NCBI GenBank assembly: GCA_964459305.1
Contig: CAYWNA010000055.1
Location: 1-60,714 of the forward strand
DNA from: CAYWNA01 sp964459305
GTDB lineage: Bacteria > Planctomycetota > Planctomycetia > Pirellulales > Pirellulaceae
Direction of reading: 5' to 3'
DNA: 60,714 nucleotides
Positions 27,032 through 35,370 of this stretch are shown piece by piece. Positions within the stretch are counted from its first letter, which is position 1; each line of letters opens with the position of its first letter. Below the pieces are notes generated by a model, which did no database searches, was not told the DNA's origin, and saw nothing but the letters and a program-made list of their open reading frames with translations. The position numbers were made by a program, and so were the translations under genes.

Positions 27032-28015
27032 ATGATGCTTTCCAAACTGGTTGTGGCGGTGAGCCTCATCTTCGGCGCCGAGCCCGCGCAGGGCGATGAC
27101 GTCCAGAGTCTGGTTGAACCGTTAGAGATTCGTACGGTTGTTGCGGATGGCAAGCACAATGCGTTCACCGCCTTGGTTCGGTGGAAAGATGCGTATTGGC
27201 TGTCGTTCCGCAAAGCCAAGTCGCACGGTTCGGGCGATGGTGACCTGATTGTCCTTCGTTCGACAGATGCCAAGAGCTGGACCGAAGCATTGCACCTGGA
27301 CGTGTTGCCCGACGACCGCGATCCTCAGTTGTTGGCCACCAAGGATCGGCTGTTCCTTTACGACCCGGCGCTGGAACGTGGGCAGCTTACCAGCTACGTC
27401 ACCTTCACCGACGACGGCCGTACCTGGAGCAAGCCGCAGCCAGTCTACGAGCCGACCTATATTTTCTGGAAGCCCGTTGCTCACGGCGGCCGGTTTTACG
27501 CCACCGCACACGTCAAATCGCGCGACGGAAAGGCCCGAAATGTCCACCTGATCAAATCGGCGGATGGACTTCGTTGGGAAAAAGTCTCTCAGATTCGTGG
27601 AGGCAACTGGGAGAGCGAAACGACGATCCATTTCGTATCGGCGGACAAGCTCGCCGGGTTTCTCCGGCAGAAGTACGGATCGCCCCAGTCGTCGATTCTT
27701 TGGTCGTCGGCTCCGTTCACCGAATGGCAGGAGCAGCCGACGCCGCACCTGCATTTTTCCGGGCATGCCGCATGCACATTCGAAGGCATCCACTATTTCC
27801 TATCGCGAACCTTCGAATTGGGGCGCAAGAACCCCGGCATCATGATTTACACGTTTGCCGATGGCGAGTTAACGCCTTACTGCGCCCTACCGGCCGGTGG
27901 CGATTGCGCATACCCGGCCGCCGTACAAGTTGGCGACGAAATGCTCGTGAGCTATTACTCGTCCCACGAAGGCTCGACCAACATTTACCTGGCTCGCGTA
28001 CCCCTGTGCAAGTGA
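27032..28015 (+). CDS. Secreted sialidase-like/BNR-type propeller protein
   Basis: The 327-residue protein begins at ATG 27032 behind GGAAGGAGGG and has a signal peptide ending near AQGDD. It contains repeated strands with Asp-box-like segments (IVLRSTDAKSWTEALHL, VTFTDDGRTWSKPQPV, LIKSADGLRWEKVSQI), the S-x-D-x-G-x-x-W motif of sialidase-type beta-propellers. The YLSFRKAKSHG-type N-terminal strand resembles exo-alpha-sialidase relatives. Catalytic assignment is uncertain; it may only bind sugar. It lies 18 bp after the SGNH frame and 51 bp before the esterase. Confidence 0.8.
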   Translation: MMLSKLVVAVSLIFGAEPAQGDDVQSLVEPLEIRTVVADGKHNAFTALVRWKDAYWLSFRKAKSHGSGDGDLIVLRSTDAKSWTEALHLDVLPDDRDPQLLATKDRLFLYDPALERGQLTSYVTFTDDGRTWSKPQPVYEPTYIFWKPVAHGGRFYATAHVKSRDGKARNVHLIKSADGLRWEKVSQIRGGNWESETTIHFVSADKLAGFLRQKYGSPQSSILWSSAPFTEWQEQPTPHLHFSGHAACTFEGIHYFLSRTFELGRKNPGIMIYTFADGELTPYCALPAGGDCAYPAAVQVGDEMLVSYYSSHEGSTNIYLARVPLCK

Positions 28016-28066
28016 GTCGTACCGCGAGCTGAGAGCGTGAAACACCCTGGACGGAAAGGTGCATCG

Positions 28067-29854
28067 ATGAGATTGTTGGTGCTGGTGATTCTGTTTGTTG
28101 GTTCAGGCGTGCACTGCCAAGCCGGCGAGCCCGACTGCTTCGCGCCGTTCCTGACGGATGAGCCGCCGAACATCGTGAAGACGATTTCGGAGGGAATTGA
28201 GGAAGGCGTGGAGGTCGCGCGGCTGAAGTTCCTCTCCCGTGTCGTGCCTGAATCCGGAGAGCAAGTGCTCATCTATGCGGTGATGGCGCGACCGACTTCA
28301 CCGGGACCGCATCCCGGACTACTCGTCTGTCACGGCGGCGGCGGATATGCCGACGCGCTCACCCCGGCCGTGATCGGTTGGGCTCAGCGAGGCTTCGTGG
28401 CCATCTGCCAGGACCAGCCCGGCTTCTGCCACGGTGACAGATCGCGATCCAGTGGGCCGTGTCTGGAGCCGGGGGCGAGCGCATTCAAAATCATCGACAA
28501 GCCATCGGATTCCGCACTGTTCGACGGCGTGGCCGCGGCATTGAACAGTCTCAGCCTGTTGCGGAGTCAGCCAGACGTTGACAATACACGGGTTGGCGTC
28601 TTCGGAGGATCATGGGGCGGGTACATGACGACCATGGTAACGGGTCTGGCCGGCAAGCGTGTCCATGCGGCGTTTTCCGTCTACGGCTGCGGATACTATG
28701 ACGTAGGCTCGTCGTGGATCCACACGCTGGACTCGCTAGGTCCGGAGGCTCGGCAGATCTGGCTGGGCAATCTTGATGCAGGCCGACGGGCCAAGAACCT
28801 CTCGGCGGCCTACTTCGTCCCCTCGCCGGCCAACGATTGGTACTTCTGGCCTTCGGCCGTGATGCGGACGCTGGCCGACATGCCCGGCGAGAGAAACTAC
28901 TGTTTCATGCCCAACGACAGCCATTCGCTTCGGCAGCCCGGCGGCATGAGTGGTCCGCCCGTGGTCGACCATCGCCGTAACCGCACTTACATGGAGATCG
29001 TCTGGCTGGAGTACCACTTGATGGGCAAGGGCAAGCCGTTTCCCCGAGCAACGGTCGCCGGCAGTCCGGAACCAGAGGGCGGCGCGATCCGCGTCGCTTT
29101 CGACGTGCAAGGCCCCGAACCGATCACCAAAGCCACCGTGTGGTACGCGGCCGGCGAATTGCCTTGGCGACTCAAATGGTGGGCCGCGGCGCCTGCCCAG
29201 GCCGTTGACGGGCAACCGGGCCGTTATACGGCCGTAATGCCCGTCGACGAACCCGACCAGCCACTCCACTGGTTCGGCATCGTCACGGACCGTCGCAATG
29301 TGTCGGTCTCCACCCTGGTTCGCACACTCGATCCGACATTCCTGGGTCTGAAGGTCGAAGGCCATCCCGTGGCCACGTTCCAGCAGGACTTCGAAGACCG
29401 CGCCGAGTATCGCCGCTGGCGTCGCAAGTATGCCGATCGCAGCCCGGGGCGACATCAAATCTGTGGCCAGGCGGCGCGAACGGGCGAATACGGGTTGAAG
29501 CTGCGCGGTCAAGCCACCTTCGCCTGTTGGGGATTACGGGGCGCGACACTTCGGCGAAGCGGGGCCACGAAGATCCGCCTGTGGATGCGCGCGGCGGACA
29601 AGCCTTGCCAGATGCCCGCGATCGAGCTGCTGGCCGAGTTACCCGACAGTCGCCGCTGTCTATGGCGTTGGACGAGCCCACCCGACGAGCCACTGGGGCC
29701 CCAGTGGCAAGCGATCGACGTTCCCCTTGCCGACTTTGAGTACATCGGCACGGGACCCGCGCCAGTGAAGATGCTGTCATCGGCCCTGGGGCAACTGCGA
29801 TTGGCAACGACGCCCGATACACACATCCACGTCGACGATGTGGAAGCGAGATAA
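28067..29854 (+). CDS. Secreted alpha/beta-hydrolase (acetyl xylan esterase/DLH-like)
   Basis: The 595-residue protein starts at ATG 28067 after AAAGGTG, with signal peptide MRLLVLVILFVGSGVHCQAG. LLVCHGGGGYAD forms the oxyanion-hole strand and VGVFGGSWGGYMTTMV the nucleophile elbow GxSxG. NDSHSLRQPGG is the likely catalytic His region. After about residue 340 an extra C-terminal beta-sandwich resembles carbohydrate-binding or CIA30-like domains (FACWGLRGATLRR, then WQAIDVPLADF and HIHVDDVEAR). It probably de-esterifies polysaccharide and sits last in the 24.8-29.9 kb hydrolase run. Confidence 0.85.
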   Translation: MRLLVLVILFVGSGVHCQAGEPDCFAPFLTDEPPNIVKTISEGIEEGVEVARLKFLSRVVPESGEQVLIYAVMARPTSPGPHPGLLVCHGGGGYADALTPAVIGWAQRGFVAICQDQPGFCHGDRSRSSGPCLEPGASAFKIIDKPSDSALFDGVAAALNSLSLLRSQPDVDNTRVGVFGGSWGGYMTTMVTGLAGKRVHAAFSVYGCGYYDVGSSWIHTLDSLGPEARQIWLGNLDAGRRAKNLSAAYFVPSPANDWYFWPSAVMRTLADMPGERNYCFMPNDSHSLRQPGGMSGPPVVDHRRNRTYMEIVWLEYHLMGKGKPFPRATVAGSPEPEGGAIRVAFDVQGPEPITKATVWYAAGELPWRLKWWAAAPAQAVDGQPGRYTAVMPVDEPDQPLHWFGIVTDRRNVSVSTLVRTLDPTFLGLKVEGHPVATFQQDFEDRAEYRRWRRKYADRSPGRHQICGQAARTGEYGLKLRGQATFACWGLRGATLRRSGATKIRLWMRAADKPCQMPAIELLAELPDSRRCLWRWTSPPDEPLGPQWQAIDVPLADFEYIGTGPAPVKMLSSALGQLRLATTPDTHIHVDDVEAR

Positions 29855-29930
29855 GGGACCACGTGAAAAAGACTGTCGTACTACCCGCTGCAGCCGTCGA
29901 TCGCTCAATCTTCCACCTGACTTGAGTTCG

Positions 29931-30053
29931 GGTTTCACGGAATTCGACATGCCACCATACACAGTTTTCGGGAGGGCGAGGCTCCTGCCGAGCCGCGAGT
30001 CAGAGCGAAAGACTCGGCTCAGCAGGAGCTTCGCCCTCCCAATTCCGGGACAC
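29931..30053. repeat. Dispersed palindrome, family D, copy 1
   Basis: The left arm 29970-29994 begins GGGAGGGCGAGGCTCCTGCC and pairs with 30016-30040, ending GCTTCGCCCTCCC. Outer flanks GGAATTCGACAT and AATTCCGGGACACC extend the symmetry. Copies also occur at 35201-35322 and 58834-58903. Confidence 0.9.
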
Positions 30054-30086
30054 CATCGCCCTGCGCACATAAGGAGATGAAGACCC

Positions 30087-30392
30087 GTGAGTGGAAGATA
30101 CGTCCACGGATACAATCCGGAATACCGCTTCACCCGCTTCTGAGTGCCGCGGGATTCGATTCGCGTTTCCCCTCGAATGGTTTGTGTCGACTCTGGCAAA
30201 CCGGACCTCGTCGAGGGCTTTACAAGAAGGACGTTCACAGCGATGATCGAAGGCGTTCGCGACTCCGCGGTTGAAGCAGGGATCATCGATCCGGTCGCTT
30301 TTGACAGAGGCATTGAGGACCTGCGCAGAACGACCCAGGCGGATGGTGTCTTCTGCTACACGTTCTTCAAAGCGTTTGCCTGTAAGAGCTGA
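30087..30392 (+). pseudogene. SAM-dependent methyltransferase remnant
   Basis: A GTG at 30087 behind AAGGAG opens SGRYVHGYNPE, the N-terminus of a class I methyltransferase family in which YVHGY is diagnostic, but the frame stops after 18 codons. In the same frame, 30144-30392 then reads MVCVDSGKPDLVEGFTRRTF, then AMIEGVRDSAVEAGIIDP, then DGVFCYTFFKAF, the C-terminus of the same family. The SAM-binding core, normally more than 150 residues, is missing. I read this as an internal deletion leaving both ends. It lies between two palindromes. Confidence 0.65.
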
Positions 30393-30480
30393 GCCATCGG
30401 CGCCCCACCATTCGCACGGTTTTCGATCGTCAGTCGGCGAGTTAGACGGTTCGTTACTGCCCAGGATTAGAAGTCTTCTC

Positions 30481-30568
30481 GTTTAACCCGAAGCCGGAGG
30501 CGATGGCGCGAAGCGGGATGAATTGTCCACACGGAGCGCCCGCCATCGCCTCCGGCTTCGGGTTAAAC
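30481..30568. repeat. Dispersed palindrome, family C, copy 2
   Basis: The left arm GTTTAACCCGAAGCCGGAGG plus CGATGGCG (30481-30508) pairs with 30539-30568, ending CTTCGGGTTAAAC. The centre is about 30 bp. It lies 31 bp upstream of the MsrB gene and is related to the degenerate copy at 14313-14399. Confidence 0.9.
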
Positions 30569-30598
30569 GACGTACTGAACAAGTTGGCTGAGACCATC

Positions 30599-31159
30599 AT
30601 GAGACACGCGATCCTCTCTCTCTTGACTCTTGCAGGCGTCGCCGGTTGCGGCGAGGCCCCGTCGACGCAGACAGCGTCTACTCCTTCCACCGTCCCCGTC
30701 GACGAAACACCACAACCGGAGCCTGCGGCCATGCCTGATAAAATCGTTCGTACTGAGGGAGAATGGAAGCAGCAGCTTACGCCTGAACAGTACCACGTGC
30801 TGCGAGAGAAAGGCACCGAGCGTCCCTTCGAGAACAAATACGACCATCACTTCGAGCCAGGCACTTACGTCTGCGCCGGGTGCAAGCAGGTGTTGTTCAG
30901 TTCCGAGACGAAATTCAACTTCGGCTGTGGGTGGCCCGCGTTCTACGCTGCCAAAGCCGGCGATCGTGTCAAGCAGACTTCCGACTTGTCTCTCGGCATG
31001 GTCCGCACCGAGGTGACGTGTGCGCGTTGCGATTCCCACCTTGGCCACATCTTCGACGACGCGCCCCAAACGCCCACCGGCCAACGCTACTGCATCAACT
31101 CGGTCTCGCTAGAGTTTATCCCGGCGTCTCCCCAGGAAGATGCGACTGCCGAGGAGTGA
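30599..31159 (+). CDS. msrB: Lipoprotein peptide-methionine (R)-S-oxide reductase
   Basis: The 186-residue protein starts at ATG 30599 and has a lipoprotein signal (ILSLLTLAGVAGCGE), so it should be lipid-anchored in the envelope. The MsrB domain begins at EWKQQLTPEQYHVLREKGTE. The zinc cysteines are in YVCAGCKQVLF and VTCARCDSHLGHIFDD. The catalytic motif RYCINSVSLEF holds the active Cys. GCGWPAFY and the GHIFDD loop are conserved. It repairs oxidised methionine in exported proteins. A palindrome occupies the space where a promoter might be expected. Confidence 0.9.
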   Translation: MRHAILSLLTLAGVAGCGEAPSTQTASTPSTVPVDETPQPEPAAMPDKIVRTEGEWKQQLTPEQYHVLREKGTERPFENKYDHHFEPGTYVCAGCKQVLFSSETKFNFGCGWPAFYAAKAGDRVKQTSDLSLGMVRTEVTCARCDSHLGHIFDDAPQTPTGQRYCINSVSLEFIPASPQEDATAEE

Positions 31160-31246
31160 CGTCGTTCGTCATGATGGAGAGTCTCGGAATTAGTGTGACA
31201 TTGAAGAAGCGATAGTGGCATTACCCCATAACGTTGCATACTTCCG

Positions 31247-31393
31247 TGGCGAGCGGCGGGCGTCAGCCCGCTGATTGAAGTGGCAAACCTCACTCGGTTT
31301 ATCTATCAGAAGATTCACCACCGGTGAATTCCGGGCGTATGGAACATCCGTCTAGCCGAGAAATCAGGGGCCTGACGGCCCCCGCTCGCCGCC
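31247..31393. repeat. Dispersed palindrome, family H
   Basis: The left arm TGGCGAGCGGCGGGCGTCAG (31247-31276) pairs with 31362-31393, which reads GGGGCCTGACGGCCCCCGCT then CGCCGCC. The centre is about 85 bp. It lies between convergent MsrB and DUF1080 genes. Confidence 0.85.
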
Positions 31394-31411
31394 TTTTCTG
31401 CAACCAACGCG

Positions 31412-32062
31412 TTACTTCAGTTCTTTAATCCGCACGTTGCGGTACCACACCGGCTTGGCTTCGTCCTGGAAGCCGATGTAACCCTCTAGCGGACGATCCT
31501 TGATGGCGGATTTGTCGAGTTCCAAGTCGATGATCTGCTCGCCGTTCAATTCGACCTTCAGCTGGTTCCCCTGGCAGGTGATGATGTACCGGTTCCACTC
31601 GCCGGCCGGCTTGGCCATGTTTTTCGATGGCGCCGATGCGCGAATCACGCCGCCACAATCATGATGGCCGGGATTCGCCAAGCCGTGCGTGTCCAGGATC
31701 TGCACTTCAAAGCCGGTCTTGACATGGTCCGTCGGATCCCCGACCCGCAGAAAGACTCCGGAATTGCCGGCCTTCTTGATCTTGAATTCCAGATCAATGG
31801 TGAAGTCTTTGTACTTGCGGGCGGTCGTCAGGTAGGCGTCGTAGCGTTGCCAACCACGTTCGCCCGGCCGCGGATGCAGGGCGACTGTACCGTCCTCCTC
31901 CACAATCCAGTTGCCGGTTGTCTCCCAGCCAGCCAATGTCTTCCCGTCAAACATCGGGACGAACCCATCTTCGGCCTCAGCCGCAGCCGACACCGTCACT
32001 CCGCCCGCCGCCAACAGGAAACACAACATCACAACAATCATTTTGCATCTGTCCATCGTCAT
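31412..32062 (-). CDS. Secreted DUF1080 (3-keto-disaccharide hydrolase) protein
   Basis: The 216-residue protein has a signal peptide (MIVVMLCFLLAAGGVTVSAA) and opens with DGFVPMFDGKTLAGWETTG, the hallmark of DUF1080 concanavalin-like domains. FTIDLEFKIKKAGNSGVFLR, GFEVQILDTHG and WYRNVRIKEL follow in the normal order. It is one domain of full length. Family members hydrolyse 3-keto-glycosides or bind glycans, and planctomycetes carry dozens. An AAAGGAAA site precedes ATG 32062. Confidence 0.9.
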   Translation of the reverse strand: MTMDRCKMIVVMLCFLLAAGGVTVSAAAEAEDGFVPMFDGKTLAGWETTGNWIVEEDGTVALHPRPGERGWQRYDAYLTTARKYKDFTIDLEFKIKKAGNSGVFLRVGDPTDHVKTGFEVQILDTHGLANPGHHDCGGVIRASAPSKNMAKPAGEWNRYIITCQGNQLKVELNGEQIIDLELDKSAIKDRPLEGYIGFQDEAKPVWYRNVRIKELK

Positions 32063-32201
32063 TTTTCCTTTCTCTTGGGATTGCGAATCACCGTGCCACC
32101 GTGGGTCAACAAGATGGTCTCCAAGGAGTCCTTATGGTGCGCGATCTCGGAGCGTACAATAATCGGCTTCTGGTTGGACAGCGCTGCTCTGGCGTCCCAA
32201 G

Positions 32202-32264
32202 GTAACCCGAAGCGTAAGCGAGGGAGATACGTGAGGCGATTCCCTCGCTTACGCTTCGGGTTAC
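32202..32264. repeat. Dispersed palindrome, family B, complete copy
   Basis: GTAACCCGAAGCGTAAGCGA plus GGGA (32202-32225) pairs perfectly with 32241-32264 over 24 nt with a 15-bp loop. Outer flanks CAGCGCTGCTCTGG and CCAAAGCAGCGCTG extend the symmetry. One arm recurs at 26975-26997. Confidence 0.9.
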
Positions 32265-32373
32265 TATTTCGCGGATCTGTCGCCCAAAGCAGCGCTGGTC
32301 AAGTCAAACCGATCGGGCCACATTAACGCAATACAACGAATAGCTTAACGCACACACAACGAGGAGTCGACTC

Positions 32374-33885
32374 ATGCGACACGCAATGGTCATTATTCTG
32401 TTTGGGTTCACCGTGCACGTCTCGATTGCGGGGGGAGTGCCTGCTCGTGCGGACGATGGTGACAAATTGAATGTCCTGTTCATCGCGTCGGACGATATGC
32501 GTCCGGAGCTTGGCTGTTACGGCGCGAAACACATTCACAGTCCGAACCTCGATCGTCTGGCAGCGCGTGGTACGACGTTCCTTCGTGCGTATTGCCAACA
32601 AGCGGTCTGCTCGCCATCGCGTTCCAGTCTGATGACCGGACTGCGCCCGGATACCATCCGCATCTGGGACCTCGCAACACACTTTCGCCACAACGTTCCC
32701 GATGTGGTCACCGTGTCGCAGCATTTCAAGAATCACGGCTATCACTCTGAGCGATTGGGGAAAATCTATCACACAGGGCATGGTAATCGCGATGACAAGT
32801 TTTCGTGGTCGCGCTCCGGCAGCTATCCGAGGTCACCGCGATACGGGCCGGAGGGCAACGCCCATCTGAAACGGCTATTGGCAGAGGCGAGAGCCAAGGG
32901 GATCGATCTGAAGAACAACAAACTGCGGCCGCGCGGCCTACCGTGGGAGGCGTCTGACGTAGCGGATAATCAACTGGCCGACGGCATGATTGCCGAAAAC
33001 GCCATCAGTTTGATGCGAGAACTGAAGGACCAGCCATTTTTCCTGGCCGTGGGTTTTCTGAATCCGCACCTGCCTTTTGTGGCACCGAAGAAATACTGGG
33101 ACCTGTACGACCGCGGTTCCATTCAACTGGCCGACAATCCTTACGCCCCCAAGGGAGCCCCTGAGTTCGCGATGACCAATTGGGGCGAGTTGCGAAAGTA
33201 CTACGATATCCCAGCGACGGGGCCGCTCAGCGACGAGCAAGCGATCAGTATGATTCACGGGTACTATGCGGCAATCAGCTACGTCGATGCTCAAATTGGC
33301 CGGTTGCTCGACGAACTGGAACGGCTGAGCCTGGCCGAGAAGACGATCATCGTTTTCTGGGGCGATCACGGCTGGAAACTGGGCGAACATGGCGGGTGGT
33401 GCAAACACACCAATTTCGAACTCGACGCCCGCGTCCCAATGATTATCGGCTCGCCGAAGCAGAAGGCGGCCGGGTGCGAGACAACGGCATTGGTCGAGTT
33501 CGTGGACATCTACCCAACGCTTTGCGATCTGGCCGGTCTACCGACGCCGGACAGCCTGGAGGGCCTGAGCACGGCCCCGTTGCTGGACAATGCCGGCCTT
33601 CCGTGGAAATCCGCTGCATTCAGTCAATATCCACGCTCAGGCAAGGGCAAAAGACTGATGGGGTATTCGATGAGGACGGATCGCTACCGCTTCACCCGTT
33701 GGCAGCAGCGAGACAACCCAGACAAAGTCGCCGCGGTTGAGGTCTACGATCACCTGGACGATCCAGATGAAAACGTCAACTTAGCCATCGACCCAGCGAA
33801 CAAGAATTTGGTCGAACGCCTCACGGGGCAATACCTCAAAGGCTGGCGAGGAGCTTTGCCGGACAGAAAGGCGAAGACACGATAA
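32374..33885 (+). CDS. Secreted sulfatase (iduronate-2-sulfatase-like)
   Basis: The 503-residue protein starts at ATG 32374 behind GAGGAG with a signal peptide ending near VPARADD. LNVLFIASDDMRPELGCYG gives the metal-binding DD. The formylglycine motif is AVCSPSRSSLMTG with the Cys at about residue 82. FWGDHGWKLGEHGGWCKHT is the second metal site with the Asp-His pair typical of iduronate-sulfatase-like members. VYDHLDDPDENVNLA closes the domain. All sulfatase landmarks are present. It should remove sulfate esters from polysaccharide in the periplasm after activation by formylglycine-generating enzyme encoded elsewhere. Confidence 0.9.
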   Translation: MRHAMVIILFGFTVHVSIAGGVPARADDGDKLNVLFIASDDMRPELGCYGAKHIHSPNLDRLAARGTTFLRAYCQQAVCSPSRSSLMTGLRPDTIRIWDLATHFRHNVPDVVTVSQHFKNHGYHSERLGKIYHTGHGNRDDKFSWSRSGSYPRSPRYGPEGNAHLKRLLAEARAKGIDLKNNKLRPRGLPWEASDVADNQLADGMIAENAISLMRELKDQPFFLAVGFLNPHLPFVAPKKYWDLYDRGSIQLADNPYAPKGAPEFAMTNWGELRKYYDIPATGPLSDEQAISMIHGYYAAISYVDAQIGRLLDELERLSLAEKTIIVFWGDHGWKLGEHGGWCKHTNFELDARVPMIIGSPKQKAAGCETTALVEFVDIYPTLCDLAGLPTPDSLEGLSTAPLLDNAGLPWKSAAFSQYPRSGKGKRLMGYSMRTDRYRFTRWQQRDNPDKVAAVEVYDHLDDPDENVNLAIDPANKNLVERLTGQYLKGWRGALPDRKAKTR

Positions 33886-34042
33886 GGACCGCGCGTTCTA
33901 GCGGCTAAGCTTGCTTCACGCCAGACAAGCTGCCGGAGAGCCCATGTCAAACCCTCGGTTTGTTGCAGACGATGGCCGGTCACAGCATAATTGGGCAAAC
34001 GTTCTGCTCGTGAAATTACTTTGCGCTATAGGAAGGGCTGGC

Positions 34043-35149
34043 ATGTCGTTGTATCGCAGGTTTCCGCTGAAGGTATTGGGAGCCATTCTGCTTGTTGGGA
34101 TCTCTGGTATCTACGCTTCCGGAGGCGTCATCGACACGGTCTGTGGAACGGGGCAACCCGACAACAACGGCGACGCTGGTAAGGCTACGCAGGTCAACGT
34201 CGGCGCACCATTCGGGGTCGAAATCGGACCGGACGGCGCGCTGTACGTCACCGAGGTCGGCAACCACCGCGTGCTCCGAGTTGATTTGAAGACCGGTCAA
34301 CTCACCACGGTCGCCGGCTGCGGACGACAGGGATATTCGGGAGACGGCGGGCTGGCGACGGAAGCGGCATTGAACGAACCTTATGAGGTGCGTTTCGACA
34401 AGGACGGCAACATGTATTTTGTCGAAATGAGAAACCACATCATACGCAAGGTCGATGCCAAGACTCGGACGATTTCGACCATCGCCGGTGTCGGCAAACC
34501 GGGTTACGGTGGTGATGGCGGTCCAGCGACAGAAGCACAGTTCAAGAACCCGCATAGCATTGCGTTGGACGACCGCGGCGGTCTGTACGTGGCCGATATC
34601 AGCAACCATCGGATTCGACGGATCGACTTGGAAACCGGGATCGTGGAATCGATCGCGGGCAACGGACAAAGGCAATTGCCTCGCGATGGACAGATCGCCC
34701 GCGGCAACGCCGTGCTGGGACCTCGGGCGTTGTTCGTCGGCGGAACCACGATGTGGGTCGCGTTGCGCGAAGGGCACAGCGTGTGGACACTGAATCTGGC
34801 CAACGGCAAATGGAACCACGTCGCAGGGACCGGTCAGAAAGGCTTTAGCGGGGATGGCGATCCGGCGAGAAACGCAACGTTCAACGGCCCTAAAGGAATC
34901 GCGGTCGGCCCTGCCAGCCACGTCTACGTCGTGGACACGGAAAACCAAGCCATTCGTAAGATCGATATCAAGTCGGGCCTCATTTCCACCGTTGCCGGCA
35001 CCGGATCAGACGGGCGAGGCGGAGCGGGGGACGGCGGGCCGGCCACCAAAGCGCAATTGGATCGCCCCCACGGGATTTGCGTGGGACCCGATGGTGCGAT
35101 CTACATTGGCGACACGCTAAATCACCGCGTGCGACGTGTTCGTCCATGA
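34043..35149 (+). CDS. Secreted NHL-repeat beta-propeller protein
   Basis: The 368-residue form starts at ATG 34043 with AGGAAGGG upstream; the frame is open to 33911 but that part looks non-coding. A signal anchor (FPLKVLGAILLVGISGIYAS) is followed by at least five NHL blades such as GPDGALYVTEVGNHRVLRVD, DKDGNMYFVEMRNHIIRKVD and DDRGGLYVADISNHRIRRID. These alternate with ISTIAGVGKPGYGGDGGPAT linkers. It is likely a secreted binding or scaffold protein. It follows the sulfatase by 157 bp on the same strand. Confidence 0.85.
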   Translation: MSLYRRFPLKVLGAILLVGISGIYASGGVIDTVCGTGQPDNNGDAGKATQVNVGAPFGVEIGPDGALYVTEVGNHRVLRVDLKTGQLTTVAGCGRQGYSGDGGLATEAALNEPYEVRFDKDGNMYFVEMRNHIIRKVDAKTRTISTIAGVGKPGYGGDGGPATEAQFKNPHSIALDDRGGLYVADISNHRIRRIDLETGIVESIAGNGQRQLPRDGQIARGNAVLGPRALFVGGTTMWVALREGHSVWTLNLANGKWNHVAGTGQKGFSGDGDPARNATFNGPKGIAVGPASHVYVVDTENQAIRKIDIKSGLISTVAGTGSDGRGGAGDGGPATKAQLDRPHGICVGPDGAIYIGDTLNHRVRRVRP

Positions 35150-35200
35150 CCGTGTCTTGGCCCGGTGTTTTCCAACAAAACGACTTTCAGTTACTTGAGG

Positions 35201-35322
35201 GTGTCCGGGAATTCGACATACTGGAATCCAAGGTAATCGGGAGGGCGAGGCTCCTGCCGAGCCAGGTGTTGGTGCCAAAAATCAGGCTCAGCAGGAGCTT
35301 CGCTCTCCCAATTCCCGGACAC
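35201..35322. repeat. Dispersed palindrome, family D, copy 2
   Basis: The outer arms GTGTCCGGGAATT (35201-35213) and AATTCCCGGACAC (35310-35322) and the inner arms GGGAGGGCGAGGCTCCTGCC (35239 onward) and GCAGGAGCTTCGCTCTCCC (ending 35309) give nested symmetry. It is the cleanest copy of family D. Confidence 0.9.
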
Positions 35323-35370
35323 TCATAATTACTTGCCAACGCTCACCACGAATGAACAGGAGAAGTGATC

